Position numbers and translations under genes: made by a program. A stretch of 64,000 nt of DNA from JABMPO01 sp964539785 (GTDB lineage: Bacteria > Fidelibacterota > Marinisomatia > Marinisomatales > TCS56), in contig CAZIJQ010000001.1 in NCBI GenBank assembly GCA_964539785.1, forward strand, positions 1-64,000, written 5' to 3'. Below, in pieces: positions 17,286-25,623 of this stretch. The stretch's first letter is position 1. Every line of letters begins with the position of its first letter. Below the pieces are notes generated by a model, which did not search any database, was not told the DNA's origin, and was given only the letters and a program-made list of their open reading frames with translations.

Positions 17286-18074
17286 ATGACATCGTTGCAC
17301 ACCGAACTCTATCCGGATGCCGTATCACGGCACGGAAAAACCAGCGAAGCCCACCGTATTGCCCGAAAAGCCCTCCGTGATGAATTGATCAGTGGACTCA
17401 CTGGTGCAATACTGGCGGCTTTTATCTGGTTTCACTTGCTGTTTGAAAGCTCGATTCTGTTTGGCAGGGCTGCCTATGATAAACTGGCACTGCTGCTGGA
17501 GCACCCGCTGCCCATAGCCCATGTGGCGGTAATCGGGATTGGAGTAGTATTTTTTATTCATTTTATTTGGGCATCACGCAAAATTCCCGGCAAACTGCAG
17601 GAACGTAAAAAAATGATGGAATTGGGGATAAGCATTAAAAAAGCCAATAATCGTTGGCAGCAGGACACCAAATCGGATATTCGATTGCGCAAGCATTTTG
17701 AGACATCACTGTGGATCTGGCAGGTCCGCACTGGAATGATAGTTCTGGCGGCAGGTGCTTTTCATCTGGTACTGGTTGCCTGGAATATTTTCACCGACAT
17801 GGGAATCGAAGGACAGACGCCGGGCATTTCGGCCGAGATCGCCGTTTCCCGCGTCGAAAGCGGTCTGTGGATCCTCTATCTGGTCTTGATGATAGCCGTT
17901 GTTGTGCATATGTCTGTCGGTGTTTACCGGTTGCTGGTCAAATGGTTTGCCGATACCTGGTTTATACGAAAATACGCCAGAATTATTTTCTACTTCTTGC
18001 TATGGTTCTTCATTATTGTTGGCGCCGCCACCACACTTGGATTGGCCGGTCCCTGGGAAGGAGTGCTGTCATGA
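17286..18074 (+). CDS. frdC: Fumarate reductase/succinate dehydrogenase diheme cytochrome b subunit
   Basis: Anchors the complex in the inner membrane and exchanges electrons with quinone. The 262-aa sequence has five membrane helices and aligns by motif with Wolinella FrdC. The four heme b ligands are visible: His50 (WFHLLFES), His92 (FFIHFIWASRKIPG), His160 (GAFHLVLV) and His208 (VVVHMSVGVYRLLVKW). The glutamate that Wolinella uses in its proton 'E-pathway', two residues before the last ligand, is Val206 here. The stop codon overlaps the frdA start (ATGA). First gene of frdCAB; strong ribosome site. Confidence 0.93.
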   Translation: MTSLHTELYPDAVSRHGKTSEAHRIARKALRDELISGLTGAILAAFIWFHLLFESSILFGRAAYDKLALLLEHPLPIAHVAVIGIGVVFFIHFIWASRKIPGKLQERKKMMELGISIKKANNRWQQDTKSDIRLRKHFETSLWIWQVRTGMIVLAAGAFHLVLVAWNIFTDMGIEGQTPGISAEIAVSRVESGLWILYLVLMIAVVVHMSVGVYRLLVKWFADTWFIRKYARIIFYFLLWFFIIVGAATTLGLAGPWEGVLS

Positions 18075-20014
18075 GAATTATTAACAGCGATGTACTGGTA
18101 ATTGGTGCTGGACTGGCTGGCGAACGGACGGCAATTGCCTGTGCCAAACGTGGCCTGGATGTAACAATATTATCACTGGTTCCGCCCCGCCGCAGCCATT
18201 CCTCGGCCGCTCAGGGCGGTATGCAGGCTTCTCTGGCTAATACTACAATGGGTAAGGGCGACAACCCTACTATTCATTGGCTCGATACGGTTAAGGGTTC
18301 AGATTGGGGCTGTGACCAGGAAGTTGCCCGCATTTTCGCCGATAACGCCCCCATCGCCATGCGCGAGATGGCTCATTTCGGCGTACCCTGGAATCGAGTA
18401 AAAGGCGGTAAACAGCAAGTATTTATTAAGGGTAAAAAAGCCGAGATCGAAGAAGATTTTGCTAACGAAGGGTTAATCACCTCTCGAGCGTTCGGCGGTA
18501 CTGCTAAATGGCGGACTTGCTACACAGCCGATGGTACCGGACACACGGTACTGTACACCATGGATAATATGGTTCTGCAGCTCGGTATTTCAGTCCATGA
18601 TCGGATGGAAGCGATTCGACTGATCCAAAAGGATAACCGTTGTGTGGGCGCCATTGTGCGCTCCCTGCGGGACGGTGAAATTCTGGCCTACATGGCCAAA
18701 GCTACCGTGATTGCTACCGGTGGTTACGGCCGCATCTATGGTGAATCCACCAATGCCGTTATCAACGAAGGTACCGGTTCCTGGCTGGCTCTCCAGACCG
18801 GCGTGGTTCCCTTGGGCAACATGGAGGCGGTTCAAGTCCATCCAACCGGTATTGTGCCCACCGACATTCTGGTAACCGAAGGTTGCCGCGGTGACGGTGG
18901 TTTATTGTTGGATGTGGATGAATACCGTTTCATGCCCGACTACGAACCGGAAAAAATGGAACTCGCTTCCCGGGACGTGGTGTCGCGCCGGATGAAAGAG
19001 CACATGTTAAAAGGCAAAGGCGTTCAGTCCGATTATGGGGAACATCTGTGGTTGGACCTGCGCCATCTTGGTGAACACCATCTCACAACCAAACTCCGGG
19101 AAGTCTATGATATCTGTATGTATTTCATCGGCGTAAATCCAATTACCGAATTGGTGCCGGTGCGGCCGACCCAGCACTATTCCATGGGTGGTATCCGTGT
19201 CAATAAGGATGGGCATGCCTACAACATGGAAGGACTGTTCGCCCTTGGCGAAGTAGCCTGCTGGGATATGCATGGTTTCAACCGTTTAGGTGGAAATTCA
19301 CTGGCTGAGACGGTAGTTGCCGGTATGGTGGTTGGAAAACAGGTCGCTGCCTATGCTAAAAAAGCAGAATTGAATGTTGAAGTTACATTGGCAGAAGAAG
19401 CCGCCGCCCTAGAACGGAAAAAAATGGATCGATTAATGAACGGTGAAGGCGAAGAGAATGTTTACCAACTGCGGGATGAAATTGGACGCATTCTGACCAA
19501 ATATGTTCACATATTCCGTACCGGCGAAGGTCTCCAAACTGCCGTAAATGAATTAAAGGTAATAGTGGATCGCACGAAAAATGTAAAAGTGCGCACATCA
19601 GCACCGGGAATGAATCCGGAATTATCGATTGCCCTGCGGATCGAAGGTATGGCCAAGCAGGCCTACGTGATTGCCAAAGGTGCCCTGGACCGGACCGAAT
19701 CCCGCGGTGCCCATTCCCGCGAAGATTACCCGGCCCGCGATGATAAAAACTGGCTGAACCGTACTCTGGTACGCTGGGTGGAAGGCGAGGCTGATCCGGT
19801 TTTCGATTATGAACCGGTGGGCTTACTTGACCTGCCTCCTGGCGACCGTGGCTATGGTGGCGGTCAGATGATCGATATGGACATAACGGTGGATGAATAT
19901 AACAAACAGGTTGATCCGGGACAGATCACCAATGGGCGTTTGCAACCGGCTGAACCGACAGGAAAGAAATTACCGAAAGAGGCCTGGCGGGCCGAATTGA
20001 AAGGAAAGGAGTAG
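18071..20014 (+). CDS. frdA: Fumarate reductase/succinate dehydrogenase flavoprotein subunit
   Basis: Catalytic subunit interconverting succinate and fumarate. At 647 aa it matches the FrdA/SdhA family. The FAD dinucleotide-binding motif VLVIGAGLAGERTA is at residues 8-21, the covalent-FAD histidine His43 is in RRSHSSAAQGG, and the substrate motifs HPTGIVPTD (near 257) and HYSMGGIRV (near 368) are present. ATG 18071 overlaps the frdC stop; the same frame is open upstream to 17711 but that part merely overlaps frdC. The direction of catalysis in vivo cannot be decided from this subunit. Confidence 0.97.
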   Translation: MRIINSDVLVIGAGLAGERTAIACAKRGLDVTILSLVPPRRSHSSAAQGGMQASLANTTMGKGDNPTIHWLDTVKGSDWGCDQEVARIFADNAPIAMREMAHFGVPWNRVKGGKQQVFIKGKKAEIEEDFANEGLITSRAFGGTAKWRTCYTADGTGHTVLYTMDNMVLQLGISVHDRMEAIRLIQKDNRCVGAIVRSLRDGEILAYMAKATVIATGGYGRIYGESTNAVINEGTGSWLALQTGVVPLGNMEAVQVHPTGIVPTDILVTEGCRGDGGLLLDVDEYRFMPDYEPEKMELASRDVVSRRMKEHMLKGKGVQSDYGEHLWLDLRHLGEHHLTTKLREVYDICMYFIGVNPITELVPVRPTQHYSMGGIRVNKDGHAYNMEGLFALGEVACWDMHGFNRLGGNSLAETVVAGMVVGKQVAAYAKKAELNVEVTLAEEAAALERKKMDRLMNGEGEENVYQLRDEIGRILTKYVHIFRTGEGLQTAVNELKVIVDRTKNVKVRTSAPGMNPELSIALRIEGMAKQAYVIAKGALDRTESRGAHSREDYPARDDKNWLNRTLVRWVEGEADPVFDYEPVGLLDLPPGDRGYGGGQMIDMDITVDEYNKQVDPGQITNGRLQPAEPTGKKLPKEAWRAELKGKE

Positions 20015-20017
20015 GCA

Positions 20018-20743
20018 ATGGGACGGACATTAACTTTCAAAATCTTCCGGTATAATCCTACCAAATTGAATGATAAACCCCACATGGAAGCTTATTGGTT
20101 GGAAGAAATTCCGCGCTTGAATGTATTTACCGCATTGAATATGATCCGCGAGCAACAGGCTCCCGACCTGATGTTTGATTTCGTCTGCCGGGCTGGTATT
20201 TGCGGTTCCTGCGCCATGGTGATCAACGGCCGACCGACTCTGGCTTGCCGCACACTGACTGCCGATCTACCAGAAACGATTGAACTGTTCCCATTGCCGT
20301 TTTTCAAGCTGTTGGGCGATCTTTCGGTCGATACTGGTGTCTGGTTCCGTGAAATGGGGGAGCGACTGGAATCCTGGGTGCATAACCATAAGGAATTTGA
20401 TCCGCAGGCAATTGAAGAGCGGATGGACAATGAAACAGCGATAAAAATCTATAACTCGGAACGCTGTATCGAATGTGGTTGCTGCATCGCTGGTTGTGCC
20501 ACTGCTCAGGTTTATCCCGATTTCATCGGTGCCGCCGGACTGAACCGGATCGGTCGCTTCCTGTTTGACCCCAGGGATGAACGGGGCGACCAAGAATGGT
20601 TTGAATTGGTATCTACCGATGAGGGAATTTTCGGTTGTATCGGTATGATGGCCTGTGATGATGTGTGTCCCAAAGATCTGCCCTTACTGGAGGTTTTTGC
20701 TTACATTCGCCGTAAGGTCAGCGGGATTGCCATTAAAAAATAG
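20018..20743 (+). CDS. frdB: Fumarate reductase/succinate dehydrogenase iron-sulfur subunit
   Basis: Carries electrons between FAD and the cytochrome b hemes. Three cluster sites are visible: CRAGICGSC with a later Cys for [2Fe-2S] (about 57-75), CIECGCCIAGCA for [4Fe-4S] (about 149-160), and CIGMMACDDVCP for the [3Fe-4S] site (about 206-217). Length 241 aa is near Wolinella FrdB. It follows frdA by 3 bp and is last in the operon, closed by a terminator. Confidence 0.97.
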   Translation: MGRTLTFKIFRYNPTKLNDKPHMEAYWLEEIPRLNVFTALNMIREQQAPDLMFDFVCRAGICGSCAMVINGRPTLACRTLTADLPETIELFPLPFFKLLGDLSVDTGVWFREMGERLESWVHNHKEFDPQAIEERMDNETAIKIYNSERCIECGCCIAGCATAQVYPDFIGAAGLNRIGRFLFDPRDERGDQEWFELVSTDEGIFGCIGMMACDDVCPKDLPLLEVFAYIRRKVSGIAIKK

Positions 20744-20764
20744 ATTGTCGATTAATATGTTATT

Positions 20765-20796
20765 AAAAAGGCCATTCGTTTTGAGTGGCCTTTTTT
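20765..20796. terminator. Bidirectional Rho-independent terminator
   Basis: AAAAAGGCCATTC (20765-20777) pairs with GAGTGGCCTTTTT (20783-20795), 13 pairs with one G-T, loop of five, T-tracts on both strands. It lies between the convergent frdB and tonB ends. Confidence 0.88.
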
Positions 20797-20837
20797 AATT
20801 TAGTTTAAAGAGTATTATTACGTAATTAAGACTACAA

Positions 20838-21482
20838 TTAGTTTCTTAACTTAAAGTTTACCGGGATTGAAATCCAGACACCAACTGCGCGATCGCGCTG
20901 TTTGGCGGGTTTGAATCTGGTTTTTCGGATAGCTTCCATAGCCGCTTCATCGAGACCAGTATTAGGGATTCCCTTCAGGATTACGGTCTGGGTCACCCGA
21001 CCGGCTTTATCAATAAAAGCCTGTACAATTACAGTTCCTTCGATGCCTGCTTCCTGGGCAATCGGGGGGTATTCCACATTGCGTTGAATTGCAGAGTAAC
21101 CACCAATCGGGACTGGAGGATCATCATATGGAATGAATTTAACCTGAGGACCATCCGGTGGAGGAGGTGGAGCGTCCCAGGCTTCGAAATCATCAAATTC
21201 GAAATCTTCCATTACGACATCTTCAGCAATGTCCTCGCTTTCTGAGGCGACCGGTACTGATGGGCGGGCTGGTGGTGGTGGTCGATCGATTTGTTGGGTT
21301 TGCTGAATTTCCTCGATTTCAACTTCTCGGGCAATATCTTGTTTCAGCATTTGTTTATGAATGAAGCGGGGGAAAACCAGAAACCCCAGGGTGATTACCA
21401 GTACGCCGACTAAAGTTGTAACTCGAATAATTAGCGGATATTTGTATTTTAAGGAAGCTGAAGTATCGTCACGTAATATCAC
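20838..21482 (-). CDS. tonB: TonB energy transducer
   Basis: Couples the inner-membrane proton-motive force to outer-membrane receptors. One N-terminal membrane helix (about 18-38), a Pro-rich and acidic periplasmic linker (PPPPARP, later PPPPPDGP), and a C-terminal TonB domain (about 125-214) with YPPIAQEAGIEGTVIVQAFID and ending in GVWISIPVNFKLRN. Last gene of exbB-exbD-exbD-tonB, starting 2 bp after the second exbD. Its receptor is not in this window. Confidence 0.93.
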   Translation of the reverse strand: MILRDDTSASLKYKYPLIIRVTTLVGVLVITLGFLVFPRFIHKQMLKQDIAREVEIEEIQQTQQIDRPPPPARPSVPVASESEDIAEDVVMEDFEFDDFEAWDAPPPPPDGPQVKFIPYDDPPVPIGGYSAIQRNVEYPPIAQEAGIEGTVIVQAFIDKAGRVTQTVILKGIPNTGLDEAAMEAIRKTRFKPAKQRDRAVGVWISIPVNFKLRN

Positions 21483-21484
21483 GA

Positions 21485-21895
21485 TTAATCACCGGCCATT
21501 AATGTTGAGTAGTTCAAACGAAGAGCATCCGCTTTACGCAATTCATTTTGCACTGCTACAATTTGCCCCATGCGAGCTTCTTTGTCGGCTTTAAGGGAAA
21601 TGGTCAATTCAGCATCATTTTTACGTTTTTCATAAATAGTCCAGCGGACATCTTCGACTTGGTGGATTTTATCCTGAATGGAAATAAAACCATCTTTGGA
21701 AATCCAGATGTTGCTGGTATGAATTTTGGACTTCAACTGAGCAATTCGTTGGGCGGTGGGAAGATTTATCCTGAGGCCGTCTTCAGTACGTAAAACAGTA
21801 GTTACCATAAAGAAGATCAACAACATGAAAATTATATCCGGCATGGACGCAGTTGATATCTCACTAGATACTTCGGTTTTTTTCTTGAATTTCAT
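21485..21895 (-). CDS. exbD: ExbD/TolR-family protein (second copy)
   Basis: Part of the proton channel driving TonB. It has a short cytoplasmic start, then one helix containing the proton-path aspartate (STASMPDIIFMLLIFFMVTT), then a periplasmic domain of about 95 residues. Length 136 aa is typical. The start codon shares a base with the end of the first exbD, a sign of tight co-translation. Two different ExbD subunits per system are frequent in the FCB group. Confidence 0.92.
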   Translation of the reverse strand: MKFKKKTEVSSEISTASMPDIIFMLLIFFMVTTVLRTEDGLRINLPTAQRIAQLKSKIHTSNIWISKDGFISIQDKIHQVEDVRWTIYEKRKNDAELTISLKADKEARMGQIVAVQNELRKADALRLNYSTLMAGD

Positions 21896-22287
21896 TAGCC
21901 GGTCTCCGCGATAGAGATTTTCGCATCTGCCATTTTCAGCTGATCAATAACCTGTATATAGTCATCGTAGCGGGTCTTAGCATGTGATTTCACGGATACG
22001 ATGAGATTTTCATTTTGGGCCATTTTTTCTTTAACAAAACGACTGATATTCTTCACTTCTATTGGTTCATCTCCCAGTAAAACATTACCGGAAGAATTTA
22101 TCAGGCAATTGAGGATGTTTTTTTGGTGCATCTCAAAAACCTCACCCTCGGCAGGTAAAATAATACCAAGCCCCTTATCCATATCAATAGTTGTTGTAAC
22201 CAGAAAGAAAATTAGCAGTAGGAAGGCGATATCGGCCATTGAAGAGGTCTGAATTGCTGCCCCTTTAAATCTGCGTTTTTTCATCAT
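21895..22287 (-). CDS. exbD: ExbD/TolR-family protein (first copy)
   Basis: Same architecture as its neighbour: a basic N-terminus (MMKKRRF), one helix with the conserved aspartate in SSMADIAFLLLIFFLVTTT, and a periplasmic domain, 130 aa. The two copies are clearly diverged, so they probably form a heteromeric stator rather than being a recent duplication. It lies 5 bp after exbB. Confidence 0.92.
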   Translation of the reverse strand: MMKKRRFKGAAIQTSSMADIAFLLLIFFLVTTTIDMDKGLGIILPAEGEVFEMHQKNILNCLINSSGNVLLGDEPIEVKNISRFVKEKMAQNENLIVSVKSHAKTRYDDYIQVIDQLKMADAKISIAETG

Positions 22288-22292
22288 CAGAT

Positions 22293-22913
22293 TTACTGCT
22301 TATTTTGCTGTTCCAGTTCAACCAAACGATCAACTAATAGGACCGAATTTTCTTCCATGTCAAGGACCAGTTTATCAATTCGCGAGACAAAGAAACTTTG
22401 GAAGAATGAGATTGTGATAGCTACTATCAGACCAAAAGCCGTAGTTAATAGTGCCATGGAAATACCGTCAGCAACTACAGCCGGTGAGATATTGTTCATT
22501 TTTTTAATATCATCAAAGGCCTTGATCATTCCAACAACCGTCCCAGTGAATCCAAGCATCGGCGCAACGGTGATCGAAACATTCAACCAGATCATATTCC
22601 GTTCAAGAAAAGCCATTTCCAGCGATCCGGCATTCTGGATAGCTTTTTCAACATCAGCAATTCCGCGACTAGCACGGGAAAGACCGGCATGAAATATTTC
22701 CGCTACCGGACCTCGGGTATTGTTACATAATTTAAGTGCTTGATCCACGCCGCCGGTATCTAAAGTCTCATTGATCTCTTTCAGAAATTTTTTCGAATTG
22801 ATCGACGACATTGTAAGCGTATACAGCCTTTCGAATGAAAAGGCCAGTCCGAAGATGAAGAAGCCAAGAATTGGCCACATAAACAAGCCACCTTGCAAGA
22901 AGTAGTTTACCAT
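22293..22913 (-). CDS. exbB: ExbB/TolQ/MotA-family proton channel protein
   Basis: The 206-aa protein has three membrane helices: one at the N-terminus (about 8-28) and two in the second half, including APMLGFTGTVVGMIKAFDDI and the GISMALLTTAFGLIVAI region typical of MotA_ExbB. It forms the proton channel with ExbD. First gene of the TonB operon. Confidence 0.93.
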   Translation of the reverse strand: MVNYFLQGGLFMWPILGFFIFGLAFSFERLYTLTMSSINSKKFLKEINETLDTGGVDQALKLCNNTRGPVAEIFHAGLSRASRGIADVEKAIQNAGSLEMAFLERNMIWLNVSITVAPMLGFTGTVVGMIKAFDDIKKMNNISPAVVADGISMALLTTAFGLIVAITISFFQSFFVSRIDKLVLDMEENSVLLVDRLVELEQQNKQ

Positions 22914-22998
22914 TTAATCCTCCGTATGGTTAAAAATCCAAGAAGAAAGTTATGACCAAAAGAAAAGACTTGTCAATAATCCTTGTCGACGTAATCAA

Positions 22999-24621
22999 TT
23001 AATTTGGACTGGAATTATTAATGAAAGTTGCAGCTTCATCAAAATGCTCCAAAGCGCTCATTACCTGGTTGTCAAACATGCGACGAATACCCGATTCTTC
23101 ATCATGGCCCCAATTGACACCGGCAATTTCTGCTTTCAGCATATTTTTCAAGTAATCCTTGTCTTCCTCGACGGCTAGAGAATCAAATGAAATCTGCTCG
23201 GTTTTCAGATACGACACAAACGATTCGAATTGTTGGTCAGAAAGCACCCAATCAATTTGGAAAGAATGATAATCAGATAGATCGTTTTTATGCTCACTAA
23301 GAAATTTGGCGCCCCAGTTAAACAGGGGACGTTTGGCATTATTTAGCAGTAAACGGTTCGCCTTATTCAATTCCAAATGCCAGGGAATATACAAGTCTGG
23401 CGTAATACCGCCGCCGCCATAAACAACCCGGTTAGCACGGGTATAGTATTTTGGGCGGTCAGCCAGAGCTGAGTCAGATTGAGATTCCCGATTTTCATCC
23501 ATCAGGTCGCTGTAGTAATCACGGATATTGCCATCTTCATAAGGTCGTTGAATCAACCGTCCACTTGGTGTATAGTATTGGGCAATTGTCACACGCAGGG
23601 CTGCGCCGTTATTGAGCGACAACTGTCTTTGAACTAATCCTTTGCCAAAACTGGTCTCGCCAACCACCAAACCACGGTCGAGATCTTGAATTGCCCCGGC
23701 AACTATTTCACTGGCGCTAGCGGAACCGCGATTAATCAATACAATCAGAGGAAAATCATCTCGCCCTTTCTTGGGATCAGCTAAAAAAACCTGCTCCATA
23801 TCGCGGCGTTTGCCAGACGTATAAACTAAGGTGTCATGTTGGGTGATAAATAGATTGGCTACTTCGGCAGCCTGTTCAAGATAACCACCACCATTATTTC
23901 GCAGATCCAGAATTAGACGTTCCAGACCCTCATCGTCCAGTTTGTCCAGTGCCTTGCGCAGTTCGTCAATCGTTGTTGCCGAAAACCGGGTAAGTAGAAT
24001 ATAACCGGTGCTGTCATCCAGCATAGTAGCGGCACGAATACTATAAATAGGAATATCGTCGCGAATTATTGTTACATCAAAGGGATCTTTCAACCCTAAC
24101 CGGCTTACGGTAATGTCAACCCGGCTGCCTTTAGGCCCCCGCAATTTTTTAAACACTTCTTCCCGGGTGATGAGATAGGCATCTTCGCCATTGATGGCGA
24201 TTATTTGATCACCGGATTGAAGCCCCACAGCTTCTGAGGGACTCCCGGCAACGGGTGAAATCACTGTTATATATCCATTTAAAATGTCGAACTCTATTCC
24301 GATTCCCTGGAATTTTCCCTGGAAAAGTTCGGCGATTTCCTCTTGTTGTTTGGCCGGGATATAAACAGAATGAGGATCCAGTTCACCCATCAAACCCTGG
24401 AAAGCCCCATCCCATAATTTTTCCCATTCAACCGGTTCAAAATATAATTTATCAACTATGCTGATAATCTGGTTTAGCACAGCCATATTGGTTTTGATTG
24501 TCTGGTAGATAGATTGATCGCGCGAATAAAGATAGCGCGTTACAGGTAACAAACCGACAATAAAGGCAATTATTAACAGTGCAATGAGTAGCTTAGATAG
24601 TTTTTTGGACATGTGTTTCAC
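22999..24621 (-). CDS. ctpA: S41 C-terminal processing peptidase with PDZ domain
   Basis: A periplasmic serine protease with a Ser/Lys dyad. A signal anchor (about 8-28) is followed by a PDZ domain (about 105-195, with GIGIEF and GDQIIAINGED), then the catalytic domain with GSASASEIVAGAI (Ser302) and GETSFGKGLVQ (Lys327). A C-terminal extension of about 140 residues follows. 540 aa is within the family range. It may trim envelope proteins or peptidoglycan hydrolases; targets are unknown. Separate from the TonB operon by about 85 bp but on the same strand. Confidence 0.93.
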   Translation of the reverse strand: MKHMSKKLSKLLIALLIIAFIVGLLPVTRYLYSRDQSIYQTIKTNMAVLNQIISIVDKLYFEPVEWEKLWDGAFQGLMGELDPHSVYIPAKQQEEIAELFQGKFQGIGIEFDILNGYITVISPVAGSPSEAVGLQSGDQIIAINGEDAYLITREEVFKKLRGPKGSRVDITVSRLGLKDPFDVTIIRDDIPIYSIRAATMLDDSTGYILLTRFSATTIDELRKALDKLDDEGLERLILDLRNNGGGYLEQAAEVANLFITQHDTLVYTSGKRRDMEQVFLADPKKGRDDFPLIVLINRGSASASEIVAGAIQDLDRGLVVGETSFGKGLVQRQLSLNNGAALRVTIAQYYTPSGRLIQRPYEDGNIRDYYSDLMDENRESQSDSALADRPKYYTRANRVVYGGGGITPDLYIPWHLELNKANRLLLNNAKRPLFNWGAKFLSEHKNDLSDYHSFQIDWVLSDQQFESFVSYLKTEQISFDSLAVEEDKDYLKNMLKAEIAGVNWGHDEESGIRRMFDNQVMSALEHFDEAATFINNSSPN

Positions 24622-24668
24622 AGTTTAATTATACTTTTTTTAAGCTGAATAAGTTCAGGGAATTTATG

Positions 24669-25403
24669 TCAGATGCCAAAATATAGCATCGAACGAATGG
24701 CAATTCCCTGGAAGATTGATTCAGGAGAATTACTGATTGGTTCATGACCATTTAGAATCCACCGTCCGGCATTTACCGTACCTTTATTGAAACCGACACC
24801 GATTCGCAGCCCAACACGGTTCATTATTTGCCACTTGAACATCAAATAAGGCTGGAGGTTGAAAAACATACCTGAAAAACTGGTGGAATGAGCAACGGTG
24901 ATTACGGATCCATGAACAACGGCAAATTGATCGTCCCAGTTTGGAGATCCGGGACTCTGACTCAATAACAGGTTTGCTTTACCCATACCCATCATGATGC
25001 CGGTAGAAATTTCAAAATCACGGAAAAGAGGAATAGCGTATTCTATGGTGGCTGCCCCCATCATGATTGACAAGGTAGCTTCAATTGATTTATTAGTAGC
25101 ATTCGTTGTATCCAATGAACTGATTTTCGACAGACCCAGACCGGCGTAGCCACCCAGTTTCCAATGGCCGGCCAGCTTGGCAAATCCTTCCCCGCCATGG
25201 ATTATAAAAGGGGTGCGGAACAATGATTGGTCGAGGTTCAGATCGGTCAGATTATCCAGCGCGCCAATGGCTGAATAATCGAGATTTAGAAAAATCGGAC
25301 TATAGCCGATACCGCTGCCAGAGAAATCCTCCACGGGATATAAGTTATCCTGACTGTATCCAAGAGAAATTAACAGCAAAGGAATTATTAGTGTCTTTTT
25401 CAT
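24669..25403 (-). CDS. Secreted/outer-membrane protein, unknown function
   Basis: A clear signal peptide (MKKTLIIPLLLISLGYSQ) precedes about 226 residues with alternating polar and hydrophobic residues, many glycines and a methionine-rich GIMMGMGKANLLLS stretch, ending in MLYFGI. This is the look of a small outer-membrane barrel or barrel-associated protein. I recognise no named family. It lies 47 bp upstream of the protease gene on the same strand and could be co-transcribed with it. Confidence 0.65.
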   Translation of the reverse strand: MKKTLIIPLLLISLGYSQDNLYPVEDFSGSGIGYSPIFLNLDYSAIGALDNLTDLNLDQSLFRTPFIIHGGEGFAKLAGHWKLGGYAGLGLSKISSLDTTNATNKSIEATLSIMMGAATIEYAIPLFRDFEISTGIMMGMGKANLLLSQSPGSPNWDDQFAVVHGSVITVAHSTSFSGMFFNLQPYLMFKWQIMNRVGLRIGVGFNKGTVNAGRWILNGHEPISNSPESIFQGIAIRSMLYFGI

Positions 25404-25529
25404 GTTACCCTTCCGTGATTATTGGGCTGATTACATTGACAATTTATTCTTACTTCATGGAAATTGAAACCGTAAAAATGATGATTCTTAAAATGTCCGT
25501 TAGGGAATATTTTGTCATGGGTCTTTTCC

Positions 25530-25559
25530 TTGTATTATTCAAGAACACTATCCTATATT
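25530..25559 (+). promoter_or_regulatory. Candidate sigma70-type promoter
   Basis: TTGTAT (25530-25535), an 18-bp spacer, then TATATT (25554-25559), about 65 bp before the ATG of the FG-GAP gene. Reasonable match, but AT-rich intergenic DNA gives such matches by chance. The rest of this 220-bp divergent gap shows no gene. Confidence 0.3.
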
Positions 25560-25623
25560 TACTTAGCTTAAGAGGTAAAGGGAGATCGATACTACAAACG
25601 TAATAACAATAATCGATAATACT

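Noticed and set aside
17711..18070. Longer start for the fumarate reductase flavoprotein
   Set aside because: This stretch is the frdC gene read in another frame; the FAD motif begins right after ATG 18071.
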